Assembly (NCBI GenBank): GCA_028824575.1 | Contig: JAPPDN010000059.1 | Location: 62,001-126,000, forward strand | Origin: Candidatus Poribacteria bacterium | Lineage (GTDB): Bacteria; Poribacteria; WGA-4E; WGA-3G | Direction of reading: 5' to 3' | Length of the DNA: 64,000 bases | Part shown: piece by piece, positions 7,861 through 15,672 of the stretch | How positions within the stretch are numbered: position 1 is the stretch's first letter | Layout of the letters: each line of letters begins with the position of its first letter | Translations under genes and position numbers: made by a program | The notes under the pieces: generated by a model | Databases searched by the model: none | What the model was told of the DNA's origin: nothing | The model's input: only the letters and a program-made list of their open reading frames with translations

Positions 7861-8888
7861 TTACTGCGATTCAGCACCATCGGCATCAAGATTAATTTTA
7901 AATTCTGCCCAGACCGGTATATGGTTACTGATGCGTCTAGGTTTTATGTCGGTGCCTTCAAGCAGATCATGAAAAAAGAATACATCGGAATTCCCGCTGT
8001 ATTCTTCGAGATAATACGGCTGGAGCAAGATGTTGTCGTAAAGCGCAGTCTTCGAGATATTCGTTGTTTTAGGGGGTAAAATCAATGGCTCAACCTCATA
8101 GGTAGAAGATATCTGGATATCCTCAAACGCATCATCATTCGGCTGCAAGTTGAAGTCTCCCACAAGGAGAACATCGTTCTCGAAGTCATCCGTTCCCTGG
8201 ACCGTATTGTATACTATTGCCAAATCCTCAAGTTCTCGTCGTCTCCTCTTATAACTCTCCTTACGTTCTTTTTCAGTCCTTTGTGGTCCAAATAAAAGAT
8301 GGACAGCAATAACGGTAAAATCAAAATTTCCAGCGCGGAACGTAGCCCAACAAGGATCCCGAGTAAATTTGCCTTTTTTACCTTTTGCATCTGGATAAAG
8401 CTGCAGACCTTTGACGACTTTAAATCTCTGTTTTTTGAACAAAAAAGCATACCTTTCCTTTGTTGGAAACCCCCACCCCGCTATTGGACTAACTCTATGA
8501 TCATAATCCTTCTCAAGAATTTTAAGGATTTCTTCAAAATCCGATGACTCGGATTCATCTTTTCGTCCTTCAAATATCCCCTCTTTCGACAGTTTAATAT
8601 TGTCGTCCATAAATTCTGTGATGACGATAAAATCATACTTAGAGATAATCTTTGCAATAATTTTTAACTCCTCAGGAGTTCGGTCCTCTTTTTTTTCTTT
8701 CCCTCCTCATTCTCTGGGTACTTGTACCCAAACGATTCTATGTTCCAAGTCGCAATCTTTATTGTTTCCTCTGCCGGAACGGTAGAAACGTCCTGTCCGT
8801 CCGCCCGAATTTCAAGATCCGACAAGGTAAGTGGAAGCACGAGCACGAATAAACAAAATACCGCTTTGAAATTCAACTTTTCCATCAT
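7861..8888 (-). CDS. Secreted endonuclease/exonuclease/phosphatase, split by a -1 frameshift
   Basis: Two adjacent frames make one EEP-fold protein. The 5' part (8664-8888) has AAGGAG before the ATG, a signal peptide (FKAVFCLFVLVLPLTLS) and the first motif IKIATWNIESFG. The 3' part (frame open from about 8690 to 7861) carries IVITEFMDD, VLLVGDFNLQP, and the final SNHIPVWAEF, covering the catalytic Asn, Glu, Asp and His of DNase I-like enzymes. The break is at a run of eight A on the coding strand (8689-8696) that spells the heptamer A AAA AAG in the right phase for -1 slippage. It is therefore a programmed frameshift, a recent mutation or an assembly error. The substrate could be a nucleic acid or a phosphoester. 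Confidence 0.75.
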
Positions 8889-9036
8889 GATATTGCTCCT
8901 TATCCTTGTTAGAATTGGAATACAGCAAGCAGATTTCACTAAAGCCCTCTCCCCTCGCCAGAACTGCAGCGTATGGACATCACAAACGCCCAATTTAATG
9001 ATTTGCGCGTGACAACCTTGTTATAAAGGTAGGTTT

Positions 9037-9108
9037 GGTTCAGGGATTTGGCAGTTTTCTGAAAATTCGCGTAATCCGTAAAATCCGCGAGAATCCGCGA
9101 TTCAGAAT
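9037..9108. repeat. Intergenic repeat: GGTTCAGGGATTTGGCAG unit plus AATCCGCG array
   Basis: About 32 bp beginning GGTTCAGGGATTTGGCAG and ending TTTTCTGAAAA recur at 10499-10530. Here they run into short AATCCGCG-like units of the kind seen at 3026-3066. The unit abuts the stop codon of a minus-strand gene at both sites. The rest of the 8889-9115 spacer shows nothing. Confidence 0.7.
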
Positions 9109-9115
9109 TTCCCTG

Positions 9116-9688
9116 TTATGAAGTCAACTGCGCCCACGGATAAAGGTGCGTCCAATCTTTGCTGAAAATAACCCGAACCGGTTGATACTTCTCCGCAGAC
9201 AACCGCAAGAAAACGGCATATACCAACGCCCGATGATTCCCGTCTTCAAGGTAAAACCTGATTTTCGGAGAATGCGCAGGTTTCTCATAAGCCGCCAGCG
9301 GTCGAATCAACAATTCTCCCATCAAGCGCGGATCAAACCGCGCACTGATAATGAAGCACCCCTCGAACCACGGCTCGTCCTCGGAGAGCTGCTTAAAGAC
9401 TTGGATGGGACTCTCATACGGATATACCTTCAGAATCCTGTCTACGACTTCCTTCAGCGTGCGCGACTTGCCTTCAGGCGTTAAGATGTCTACCAGTTTC
9501 TGATTGTTTGCCCACACGTTGTCATTCGCTTCCATGAAAACGAGGTCGTCAAAGTCTGTCTCACGCAGCGTGAAGGTTTTGTATTCTGCACGCTCTATCT
9601 GCTGTCGGGTTGCTTCGTATTCAGATGGAGATGCCGATAACCGATTGGCATCCGCTAACAGAAGTTCTTTCACGTTTGCAATCTCCAA
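9116..9688 (-). CDS. Hypothetical protein with ParB/Srx-like motif
   Basis: A 190-residue cytoplasmic protein. The C-terminal part contains FYLEDGNHRALVYAVFL, which resembles the ParB/sulfiredoxin-fold phosphate-binding motif (DGxHR), preceded by the helical region YPYESPIQVFKQLSED. That makes a ParB-like NTPase/nuclease fold possible, but the rest is unfamiliar. Its start overlaps the end of the upstream gene by 19 bp, so the two are translationally coupled. It is not near the plasmid partition genes. Confidence 0.6.
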   Translation of the reverse strand: MEIANVKELLLADANRLSASPSEYEATRQQIERAEYKTFTLRETDFDDLVFMEANDNVWANNQKLVDILTPEGKSRTLKEVVDRILKVYPYESPIQVFKQLSEDEPWFEGCFIISARFDPRLMGELLIRPLAAYEKPAHSPKIRFYLEDGNHRALVYAVFLRLSAEKYQPVRVIFSKDWTHLYPWAQLTS

Positions 9689-10041
9689 GGCTTCCGACCC
9701 TTGCCAGCCGCGATATCGGCATGCGCCTGACGCACCTGCTCAACCATGTCTGGAACGTCTTCCGGGTCAAGCCCCACAATCTTACCAAAGTTCTGCGGCA
9801 TGTTGGGACCGTGCTCCTTTACCCACGCCTCAAATTCCTCAGCCGAACGGTTCTCAAACATCAGGTTGAACACGCGCTCCTTATACTCAGGGGTTGACTG
9901 AATTTCCTCGAACTGCTTTTCGGTCAGATTGCATCTTTCGAGCAATCTTCTCTTTTTGGCACGATACCACCATGAAAACTCAGCAATAGCCTTGATGTGA
10001 TGCACAGCGAATGTTGTGCCGGCTTCAACTTTATCGGACAT
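9670..10041 (-). CDS. Hypothetical protein, coupled to ParB-like gene
   Basis: A 123-residue helical, charged protein starting at ATG 10041 behind GAGGAGATTAG. It contains WWYRAKKRRLLERCNLTEKQ and EYKERVFNLMFENRSAEEF. No known family is recognised. Its end overlaps the start of the next gene on the same strand, and the two probably act as a pair. The Arg/Lys-rich N-terminus and acidic middle are compatible with an antitoxin-like or regulatory partner, but nothing in the sequence proves this. Confidence 0.6.
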   Translation of the reverse strand: MSDKVEAGTTFAVHHIKAIAEFSWWYRAKKRRLLERCNLTEKQFEEIQSTPEYKERVFNLMFENRSAEEFEAWVKEHGPNMPQNFGKIVGLDPEDVPDMVEQVRQAHADIAAGKGRKPWRLQT

Positions 10042-10162
10042 TCTAATCTCCTCACCAAATTTTGATGCACATCGTTATCCCTTCACGATGCAAAATAGCA
10101 ATCCACTCTGTGCTTTCGGGACACCTCACAAGCAGAAAGCGATACCCAAACATACAATAAAA

Positions 10163-10342
10163 CTCATGTTCAACAAGGTTTCCCTTGGCAACCCGGCATA
10201 CAATCTGTTTCACGAGATTGGATAGGACTCGACACAAGGGTGTGCCGAGGTGAAACTCCTATCCGCCAAGTTATATAGAGTATATCACGAGAAACAAACG
10301 AATTACAAATTATCTCGTTCTCTATACCTTTGCTTCCTTGTA
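10163..10342 (+). repeat. Structured repeat element, copy 2
   Basis: Second copy of the 2588-2764 element. It preserves the hairpins while changing their sequence: AATCT with AGATT, GGATAGGA with TCCTATCC, CTCG-CAC with GTG-CCGAG, and AACGA with TCGTT. A half copy of R1 follows 50 bp later, as in copy 1. No coding frame fits both copies. Confidence 0.6.
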
Positions 10343-10392
10343 ATGCCGCCCAAAACTGTCGAAAATTCAGTGCCAACAGAGGACCTTGATTT

Positions 10393-10437
10393 AAAGACTG
10401 CAGTTTTGAGAGGATTTCGTGCAAAATGTGAAAAAAA
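10393..10437. repeat. Dispersed repeat R1, half copy
   Basis: AAAGACTGCAGTTTTGAG followed by GGATTTCGTGCAAAATG, the same arm as at 2887-2930 and 34701-34745. It lies in the spacer before the 10499-10530 copy of the GGTTCAGGGATTTGG repeat. Confidence 0.7.
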
Positions 10438-10541
10438 CAGGAAATTTAAGGGGAAATTGGGAAATTTAAGGAGAAACTCGTGAAAATAAAGGTTGGTTCG
10501 GTTCAGGGATTTGGCAGTTTTCTGAAAATCCGCGAACCACC

Positions 10542-10856
10542 CTACTCCCGAATAACAGGAACCTCGTCGTCATCCCCATGGCCATACACGACCTCTGACT
10601 CCGGTTTCCGCTCATACTCCCAGACCTCACTGACAAATTCCCATGCCGGCGGAACAAGCCATCCATGCCGCCGTTCTACCGCCACCGCGGGGTCATCGGA
10701 AGGCACTGGGAGATCGGGATCCTCAAAGACGAACTCAATCTTCTTGAGACACCACTGCTCTAACTCGGCATCCCATTCTTCATAGATCCGTTTGAGGACC
10801 TCCCGGAATAAATCGTTTTCGTCGCGATACAGCGACCGGATTTCACTTACTACCAT
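10542..10856 (-). CDS. Hypothetical acidic protein
   Basis: About 104 residues, strongly acidic, ending GHGDDDEVPVIRE, with YRDENDLFREVLKRIYEEW near the start and several Trp residues. The chosen ATG (10856) lies inside the last codons of the upstream membrane-protein gene, with a 14-bp overlap that implies coupled translation; an upstream start at 10904 is less likely. No family recognised. Confidence 0.55.
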   Translation of the reverse strand: MVVSEIRSLYRDENDLFREVLKRIYEEWDAELEQWCLKKIEFVFEDPDLPVPSDDPAVAVERRHGWLVPPAWEFVSEVWEYERKPESEVVYGHGDDDEVPVIRE

Positions 10857-11241
10857 TTTCTTGAGGCAACACAAATAGATAATACGCAACAGAACTCGCA
10901 ACACTTGCTACCGCACACCCGATAACCGAGGCTTGAATCCGTAACCGTCTGGCGTTCTGCTGGTAGACTTGGGTATACGCATCAACATACGCCGGCGATT
11001 TTCCAAGTAACGCACCGACTGGCAATTCTGGCAGTGCTAAGTAGGCATAGATAGGTGCGAAAAAACTACATACGATTCCCGCAGAGCCCCAAGCCAAGGG
11101 CGAGACGTTTTGTTCTGCGTCTCTCCGGGCATCTGCGGCGGCTTGTTCGACTTCCGAAGTTTGTTGCGCAACGCCCATTTGCGGCATAACCAGCACAAAC
11201 ACACTCAGAAATATAATATAGAAAACTGTGTGGGTTTTCAT
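10843..11241 (-). CDS. Small exported membrane protein, family A member 1
   Basis: 132 residues with a signal peptide (FYIIFLSVFVLVMPQMGVA), an Ala/Glu-rich stretch and two membrane helices. It is a paralogue of the gene at 47843: both have a central hydrophobic helix, the motif LLGKSPxYxxAYxxxY, a variable basic stretch, then a Gly-Cys-Ala helix and a short tail. Function unknown. It is coupled to the acidic protein downstream and lies 29 bp upstream of the LamG gene's end on the same strand. Confidence 0.7.
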   Translation of the reverse strand: MKTHTVFYIIFLSVFVLVMPQMGVAQQTSEVEQAAADARRDAEQNVSPLAWGSAGIVCSFFAPIYAYLALPELPVGALLGKSPAYVDAYTQVYQQNARRLRIQASVIGCAVASVASSVAYYLFVLPQENGSK

Positions 11242-11270
11242 TTTTTTTATCTCTCCATTTATTTTTGATG

Positions 11271-12104
11271 TTATTGGGTCTTGAGTTTGCCCCAGGTTGT
11301 CGTGAGTCTGTCCTGTGGGCTTACGGACATTATTTCGAGGAAGTCGGCGAGACCGTCGTTGTAGAGACCTTTGACATCGTAAGGGCTGAACCCAGTTTGA
11401 AAGTATCCGAGGTCGTCAATGAGCACTTTACCATTCAAATCATCTTCGCTGAGATCGCTCACATATAAAACAGCGCGCTCCCCCTCAATTTTGGGGTCCG
11501 GTTCACCGAATACTTCTGCCACGGGTTCACCATCGAGGTAAAGCGTGTAGATGGTAATCACTTTCGAGAAGACAATATGGTGCCATTCCCCATCAAAGAT
11601 GTTTTGGTCCTCGGTCTCGACACCCGTGAAGAGGTCGTCTATAGCATGTCGATAGACAGCCCTGAAATTGCCAGATGACATAATAATAACGCTGATTCCG
11701 CTCATTGTTTCGTTGTCTGCATCGCGTCCAGACAGGGCAAAATAGAGTTCGTTTGCAGGTTCGGTGAACTTTATCCAAACTGTAAAGGAGAATTCTGAGT
11801 GTGTTAGGGCTGGAACGTCTGAAACAATAGCAGCCAACCAGCCTTGCTTTTCTAATTCGAGACAGTTGCCATATTTCCCGTTTTCTACTATTGTTGCTTC
11901 GTCAAAAAGAACACCGTGAGATGCCCAAAAACCTTCGTCTATGGTGAATGTAAAGCCATCCCCTTCTTCAGCAGATTCAAAGTGATAGAGCACGATTTTA
12001 GTAGGGTGCGGTATACCAGGTATACCCGCGAAATCCAATCCAGCGTTTGATATACTGGCAAGGATAAGGATTAGGAATAGGACTATGGGTAGAACTCTAA
12101 ACAT
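11271..12104 (-). CDS. Secreted LamG-domain protein with TTWG tail
   Basis: 277 residues from ATG 12104, which follows GGAGAAAATACG; longer starts add non-signal sequence. A signal peptide (FRVLPIVLFLILILASISNA) precedes one laminin-G/concanavalin-like domain of about 220 residues (GDGFTFTIDEG, then FSFTVWIKFTEPANE, DGEWHHIVFSKV, LYLDGEPV, IDDLGYF). LamG modules bind sugars or proteins outside the cell. The C-terminus DRLTTTWGKLKTQ matches the tails of the TolB-like and both lamin-tail proteins in this window, which suggests a shared sorting or anchoring signal. Confidence 0.85.
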   Translation of the reverse strand: MFRVLPIVLFLILILASISNAGLDFAGIPGIPHPTKIVLYHFESAEEGDGFTFTIDEGFWASHGVLFDEATIVENGKYGNCLELEKQGWLAAIVSDVPALTHSEFSFTVWIKFTEPANELYFALSGRDADNETMSGISVIIMSSGNFRAVYRHAIDDLFTGVETEDQNIFDGEWHHIVFSKVITIYTLYLDGEPVAEVFGEPDPKIEGERAVLYVSDLSEDDLNGKVLIDDLGYFQTGFSPYDVKGLYNDGLADFLEIMSVSPQDRLTTTWGKLKTQ

Positions 12105-12243
12105 CGTATTTTCTCCATGAGCGTGTTTGGTTAGATTTGTGGTGACCAAGTCCCACTCGCTTAAAGTTCGCATTTTCTCGGAAATGCCAAGGACGCTTCC
12201 GCCCTAACCGGCGACCTCTCCCATCACTTCTTCGGGCAGGGGA

Positions 12244-12329
12244 CTCCATGCTTTAGCGTGGAGGGGAATGCCCTGGTGTTGTTATTGAAAATGCGTGGTC
12301 TGAATCTGGCTCCATGCTTTAGCGTGGAG
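12244..12329 (-). repeat. Two tandem TnpB-type end hairpins
   Basis: CTCCATGCTTTAGCGTGGAG occurs at 12244-12263 and again at 12310-12329, each followed by GGGAATGCCC. On the minus strand this looks like the right-end hairpin of IS200/IS605 TnpB elements (compare those near 13.67 and 56.69 kb). They are probably remnants of elements that once lay in the opposite orientation. Confidence 0.6.
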
Positions 12330-12350
12330 GGGAATGCCCGCCTCTTTTTC

Positions 12351-12379
12351 TTGACATAAATAGTCAAAAATGTTATACT
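12351..12379 (+). promoter_or_regulatory. Sigma-70-type promoter of tnpB 1
   Basis: TTGACA, 17 bp, TATACT. Elements 2 and 3 have boxes at the same 17-bp spacing at the same place relative to tnpB, which supports function. Transcription would start about 7 bp later, at the first strand of the leader's closing stem. Confidence 0.85.
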
Positions 12380-12385
12380 ATTTTC

Positions 12386-12473
12386 ATAGCGTTGGACCGA
12401 CATGTAAAGCATTACCGCTTGGTAATGTGTCGGTCCCACCCACTTTACAGGGGTTAAAGACGCTATACGCTAT
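12386..12473 (+). ncRNA. Pseudoknotted tnpB leader RNA, copy A
   Basis: Four helices can be drawn. P1 is ATAGCGT (12386) with ACGCTAT (12460). P2 is GACCGACA (12395) with TGTCGGTC (12428). P3 is ATTACC with GGTAAT. A pseudoknot joins TGTAAAG (12403) to CTTTACA (12443). The 3' strand of P1 is duplicated in tandem (12460-12473), so two alternative pairings exist. Copies B and C keep the helices with different bases. The tnpB ATG follows 6 bp later. It is probably a cis-acting RNA controlling tnpB; the ligand or effector is unknown. Confidence 0.75.
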
Positions 12474-12479
12474 AATCAA

Positions 12480-13622
12480 ATGAGAACCTATAAATATCAG
12501 ATACGCGAACATCCGCAGAATATGCGTTTGGGTAATCTGCTCGACGAACTTTGCGATGTCCATAACCACTTTCTGAAGTTGGAGAAGCGGTATTACCGCA
12601 TCTATGGCAAATATGCCGGTAGGTATCGTCTGCAACCGCACTTGACGAAGCTGCTCCAACGCACCCATAAACATTGGGCATGGATACCGCGTGACACGCT
12701 TGACGCTGTGATTATCCGCTTGCACCTTGCGTGGGAAAAGTTTTTTGATTTTCTCAAAAAGGGAAAGCGCGGCAGACGTGTCGGTCCCCCGAAGTTCAAA
12801 AAGCGTGAGAAATACCGCTCTGCGAAGTTTTCTTATGCCTACCAACTTGAGCAAGGGCGTGTTCGTATCTCTTTTAGAGTATGGAACCCAAAATCCCAAA
12901 AGTTCAATAAGTATCAGAAAATCTATTTCTCTTTCCATCCGCATCGCCCGTGGAAAGGCGATGTCCGCTATATTCAAATCGGTCGGGATGCCGTTGGCAC
13001 ATTGTGGCTCTATGTCGTGACAGATAACACCGTCAGAAAAATGCTGTCCGCTACAGGTGAAAGCGTAGGGATAGACTTTGGTATCGACACCTATCTGACA
13101 CTCAGCACCGGTGAAAAGATTCACCATCCGCAACCCTTGAAACAATCCTTGAAAGAACTTCGCAGACTCAACAAAGCGATCAGTCGAAAGGTGAAAGGTT
13201 CTAACAATTGGTGGCGTGCTGTCCGTGATCTCGCACGGCTTCACCGCAAGATCGGCAACCAACGCAGAGATTGGCACTACAAACGCGCCACTGACCTCTG
13301 CCGTCGGTTTGATCACATTGTCACCGAGACGCTGAACCTTGACGGAATGAAACGGCTTTGGGGACGCAAAGTCTCCGATCTTGCTTTTTACCAGTTCGTT
13401 GAGATATTGAAGTTCAAGTGCTTTAAACATAATCGTGAGTTCTCTCAAGTCGGGCAATGGACTCCTACTACAAAACCTTGCTCAGATTGTGGGCATCACA
13501 ACGAAAATCTTTCGCTTTCGGATAGGCAGTGGACATGCCCTGAATGTGGCTCACACCACGATCGGGATGTCAATGCTGCTATCAACATTCTTCGGGGCTG
13601 CTTAGATCCCCTTGTGGAGTAG
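12480..13622 (+). CDS. tnpB: TnpB RNA-guided nuclease, element 1
   Basis: 380 residues, the usual TnpB length. The RuvC-like triad is present: Asp in SVGIDFGIDTY (about 199), Glu in VTETLNLDG (about 283) and Asp in HDRDVNAAINIL (about 363). The zinc ribbon reads CSDCGHHNENLSLSDRQW then CPECG. TnpB proteins use an omega RNA from the element's right end to cut DNA next to a short motif, which helps retain the element. No TnpA partner is encoded nearby. Compared with the other two TnpB proteins here it is divergent, so the three elements did not arise by recent copying of one another. Confidence 0.92.
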   Translation: MRTYKYQIREHPQNMRLGNLLDELCDVHNHFLKLEKRYYRIYGKYAGRYRLQPHLTKLLQRTHKHWAWIPRDTLDAVIIRLHLAWEKFFDFLKKGKRGRRVGPPKFKKREKYRSAKFSYAYQLEQGRVRISFRVWNPKSQKFNKYQKIYFSFHPHRPWKGDVRYIQIGRDAVGTLWLYVVTDNTVRKMLSATGESVGIDFGIDTYLTLSTGEKIHHPQPLKQSLKELRRLNKAISRKVKGSNNWWRAVRDLARLHRKIGNQRRDWHYKRATDLCRRFDHIVTETLNLDGMKRLWGRKVSDLAFYQFVEILKFKCFKHNREFSQVGQWTPTTKPCSDCGHHNENLSLSDRQWTCPECGSHHDRDVNAAINILRGCLDPLVE

Positions 13623-13696
13623 ATGTAAGACCTTCCTCGGAAGGCGAACTACGATGAAGCACAAGCCCCACGCTTTAGCGTGTGGGTGCTATTGAC
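13623..13696 (+). ncRNA. Putative omega RNA 3' part and right end of element 1
   Basis: After the tnpB stop come GACCTTCCTCGGAAGG and GATGAAGCA, then a hairpin CCCACGC-TTTA-GCGTGTGGG at 13667-13686. The other elements keep GA(T/C)GAAGCA before their end, as expected for the omega RNA scaffold. The guide would begin just past the element, in the rep gene. Confidence 0.6.
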
Positions 13697-14983
13697 AATC
13701 CTCGCCTTCTCATCTTCATACGCTGCAACAACCGGTGCCAGCAACTCCTGACAGTACTCCTCTTCAAGGATGGCGTTGATCTCCGCCGTCACCATGCCCC
13801 CTTTCTGATATGCCGCCATCGCAGACGGCTGTGCCTCAAGCCGTTGACGGACGATATGAGATTGGACACGCGTCGCGGCGGCTTCAACGAGTTCCGGATC
13901 GGTATGGATGGCTTGACGGATGATGGTATTTCGCTTGGTTTTGTACTCTGCCGTCAAGTCCTCAAGCTCCTTTTCCTGAACTTTCTCGGCTCGCAGCTGA
14001 CGCTCTTTCTGCACCTGTTCGTCCTCATAGTTCTCGCGGATCGCCTTAATGATATACCCCGCACGATTCCGCACACCCACCGCATCAATCGACATCTCAA
14101 TCTTCTCAGCGACATACCCCATGAAATCCGGATACGTATCGAGCAGCGGCAACTTTTCAGGGTTCACAAAATCCCACTCCTGGGCAGCGATCTTCAAGGC
14201 AATGTTCCGCTCAATCCGCGCTTGGACAAGCTCAATCGCAATAGGCGGGAGGTTCTCTATATCTGGGAACAACGACTCCTGGACCGGTACCTGCTTGACC
14301 CGTGTGATACGGAACTTCAATTCACCGACCCGCCGACCGATGCGTTTTTGCTCAACCTCTACATGATAGTCCGTCTCTTTATTGATCTCCTTGACAGCCG
14401 GTTTGATAACCGCACGGTTGAATATACTATACGCCGGATACTCACCGCTTTCGATCCCAAGCAGCTCCCTAAACGTATCCAACGCAATGAAGGGCGTTTC
14501 TCCCTGGTCTCGTTCGGTATCAAAGTAATCGAAACACAGTTCCCACAAAACTAAGGCATACTGGCTCTTGAACCGGTTTTGGAGACGGAGGTTCAACTTG
14601 GCGTAGACGCGCGGGTTATACAACTTCAGACGCAGATGCGGCGCAAAAGCATACGTACAGATGCCATCCTCGATTTCAACGGAAGCCAATAGACCTGCTA
14701 CACCCCAGACCTGCTTGTTGTCTTTGTTCAGTAGATTCCATTCAACATCGCAAGAACGCAGCTTCCTTAACATCTCTTTCAAATAGTCCTCGTTCTTGCT
14801 ATCGAAACCGAGTTTCGCCGCTAATTCCACCATGCTGACACGATGAATCTCCTGATTCGGGAGCTCATTGTAGGCATTGGCGAGGAGCACGTTCCACGCA
14901 CGCCGCTGCAGCAACGAAATTTTACTCTGAATCTGTATCGCCGGACTCGCTTTGACGAATTCGTTGATTTTCGCTAAGTTCAT
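13649..14983 (-). CDS. Plasmid replication initiator, Rep_3-like, C-terminus altered by IS
   Basis: 444 residues resembling Rep_3 (RepB/RepE-type) initiators: two winged-helix halves, the first around SKISLLQRRAWNVLLANAYN and VSMVELAAKLGFDS, the second around IALDTFRELLGIESGEYPAY and YHVEVEQKRIGRRVGELKF. A long charged helix follows. It would bind the iterons just upstream (15.3-15.7 kb). The last residues, NSTHTLKRGACASS, are encoded by the right end of TnpB element 1, so the natural C-terminus has been replaced. The initiator domains are complete, so it may still work. Confidence 0.8.
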   Translation of the reverse strand: MNLAKINEFVKASPAIQIQSKISLLQRRAWNVLLANAYNELPNQEIHRVSMVELAAKLGFDSKNEDYLKEMLRKLRSCDVEWNLLNKDNKQVWGVAGLLASVEIEDGICTYAFAPHLRLKLYNPRVYAKLNLRLQNRFKSQYALVLWELCFDYFDTERDQGETPFIALDTFRELLGIESGEYPAYSIFNRAVIKPAVKEINKETDYHVEVEQKRIGRRVGELKFRITRVKQVPVQESLFPDIENLPPIAIELVQARIERNIALKIAAQEWDFVNPEKLPLLDTYPDFMGYVAEKIEMSIDAVGVRNRAGYIIKAIRENYEDEQVQKERQLRAEKVQEKELEDLTAEYKTKRNTIIRQAIHTDPELVEAAATRVQSHIVRQRLEAQPSAMAAYQKGGMVTAEINAILEEEYCQELLAPVVAAYEDEKARIVNSTHTLKRGACASS

Positions 14984-15004
14984 GAGATATTCCTTGTAAT
15001 AGAG

Positions 15005-15245
15005 TTTGCAGTTAATCAGAAAGTTTGTAAGTGTGCTAAAGTTCGGAAGTCTGTAAAGTTGAAAGAGTCGGGAGAAGTTTGAAAATGTGCTAAAGTTGAG
15101 AAGTTCAGAAGTTGTAAGAGATGCTTTGACCTTCCCAACCGCTCTTGCAACTTTAGAACACTTTAGGCACTTTAGGAGACTTTGAAACTTTCTTTCTCTC
15201 TTGCAACTTTGAAACTTTAGAACACTTTACTGACTTATTTATTGA
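15005..15245. repeat. Inverted clusters of AAAGTT-type repeats upstream of rep
   Basis: The left half holds several units like GTGCTAAAGTT and AAGTTTG; the right half holds their complements, such as AACTTTAGAACACTTTA twice. They surround the likely promoter region of the rep gene. They may be operators for autoregulation or a second set of initiator sites. Confidence 0.55.
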
Positions 15246-15306
15246 AGACTGACAACTATTTTACAATTAATTATGAAAATTTATCAATATAATTTTTCAT
15301 AGTTAA

Positions 15307-15672
15307 CCCCATAAACGTTCATATTAAAGTCGAAACTTCTATAATATCTTCCGAGCACAAGCAGGTATCTATGGACATCCTATCCGTTCTCACACGCCTC
15401 CCCATAAACGTTCATAGTTAGCCGTTTGTAGACTTTTCACCCTTCGTCAATTAACGAATCATCGTCCATCAGAGTCCATTTCCCCATAAACGTTCATGTT
15501 AACAGGCATCGCCGCTGGCGAGGTTTCCTCACCTCGACTTCCCATCCCAAACCCCAACAATCCGCGATTCCCCATAGACGTTCATGTTTTCCCCATAGAC
15601 GTTCACCTTTAACCCCATAAACGTTCACTTTACTCCCCATAAACGTTCACCTTTAACCCCATAAACGTTCAT
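15307..15672. repeat. Replication iterons, eight copies of CCCCATARACGTTCAY
   Basis: Copies start at 15307, 15400, 15482, 15570, 15591, 15613, 15635 and 15657. The last five are spaced 21-22 bp apart (two helical turns), typical of iterons bound by Rep_3 initiators. An AT-rich stretch (15.72-15.97 kb, with repeated TTATACTATA-like words) follows and could be the melting region. Confidence 0.85.

Larger units (their letters stand above)
12340..13696 (+). mobile_element. IS200/IS605-type element 1, tnpB only
   Basis: Contains a promoter, structured leader, intact tnpB and a right-end hairpin but no tnpA (Y1 transposase), so it needs a transposase in trans. The right end lies inside the replication gene on the minus strand and forms the boundary between chromosome-like and plasmid-like DNA. 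The left end is not sharply defined because older hairpins precede it. Confidence 0.75.

Noticed and set aside
9116..10041. Toxin-antitoxin pair
   Set aside because: Overlap of the two genes suggests coupling, but no toxin fold was recognisable.
11271..12104. Type IX secretion or PEP-CTERM tail
   Set aside because: The C-terminal tail lacks the known T9SS and PEP motifs and a following membrane helix; it is treated as a separate tail type.
12384..13457. Long open frame (357 codons) on the minus strand opposite tnpB 1
   Set aside because: It is the antisense shadow of an intact tnpB with conserved catalytic motifs; its own sequence has no known features.
13682..14554. 290-codon plus-strand frame opposite the Rep_3-like gene
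   Set aside because: Antisense of a recognisable replication gene; composition fits a shadow frame.
15307..15672. Possible CRISPR array
   Set aside because: Repeats are 16 bp with irregular short spacing beside a rep gene; they are iterons. No cas genes are present.
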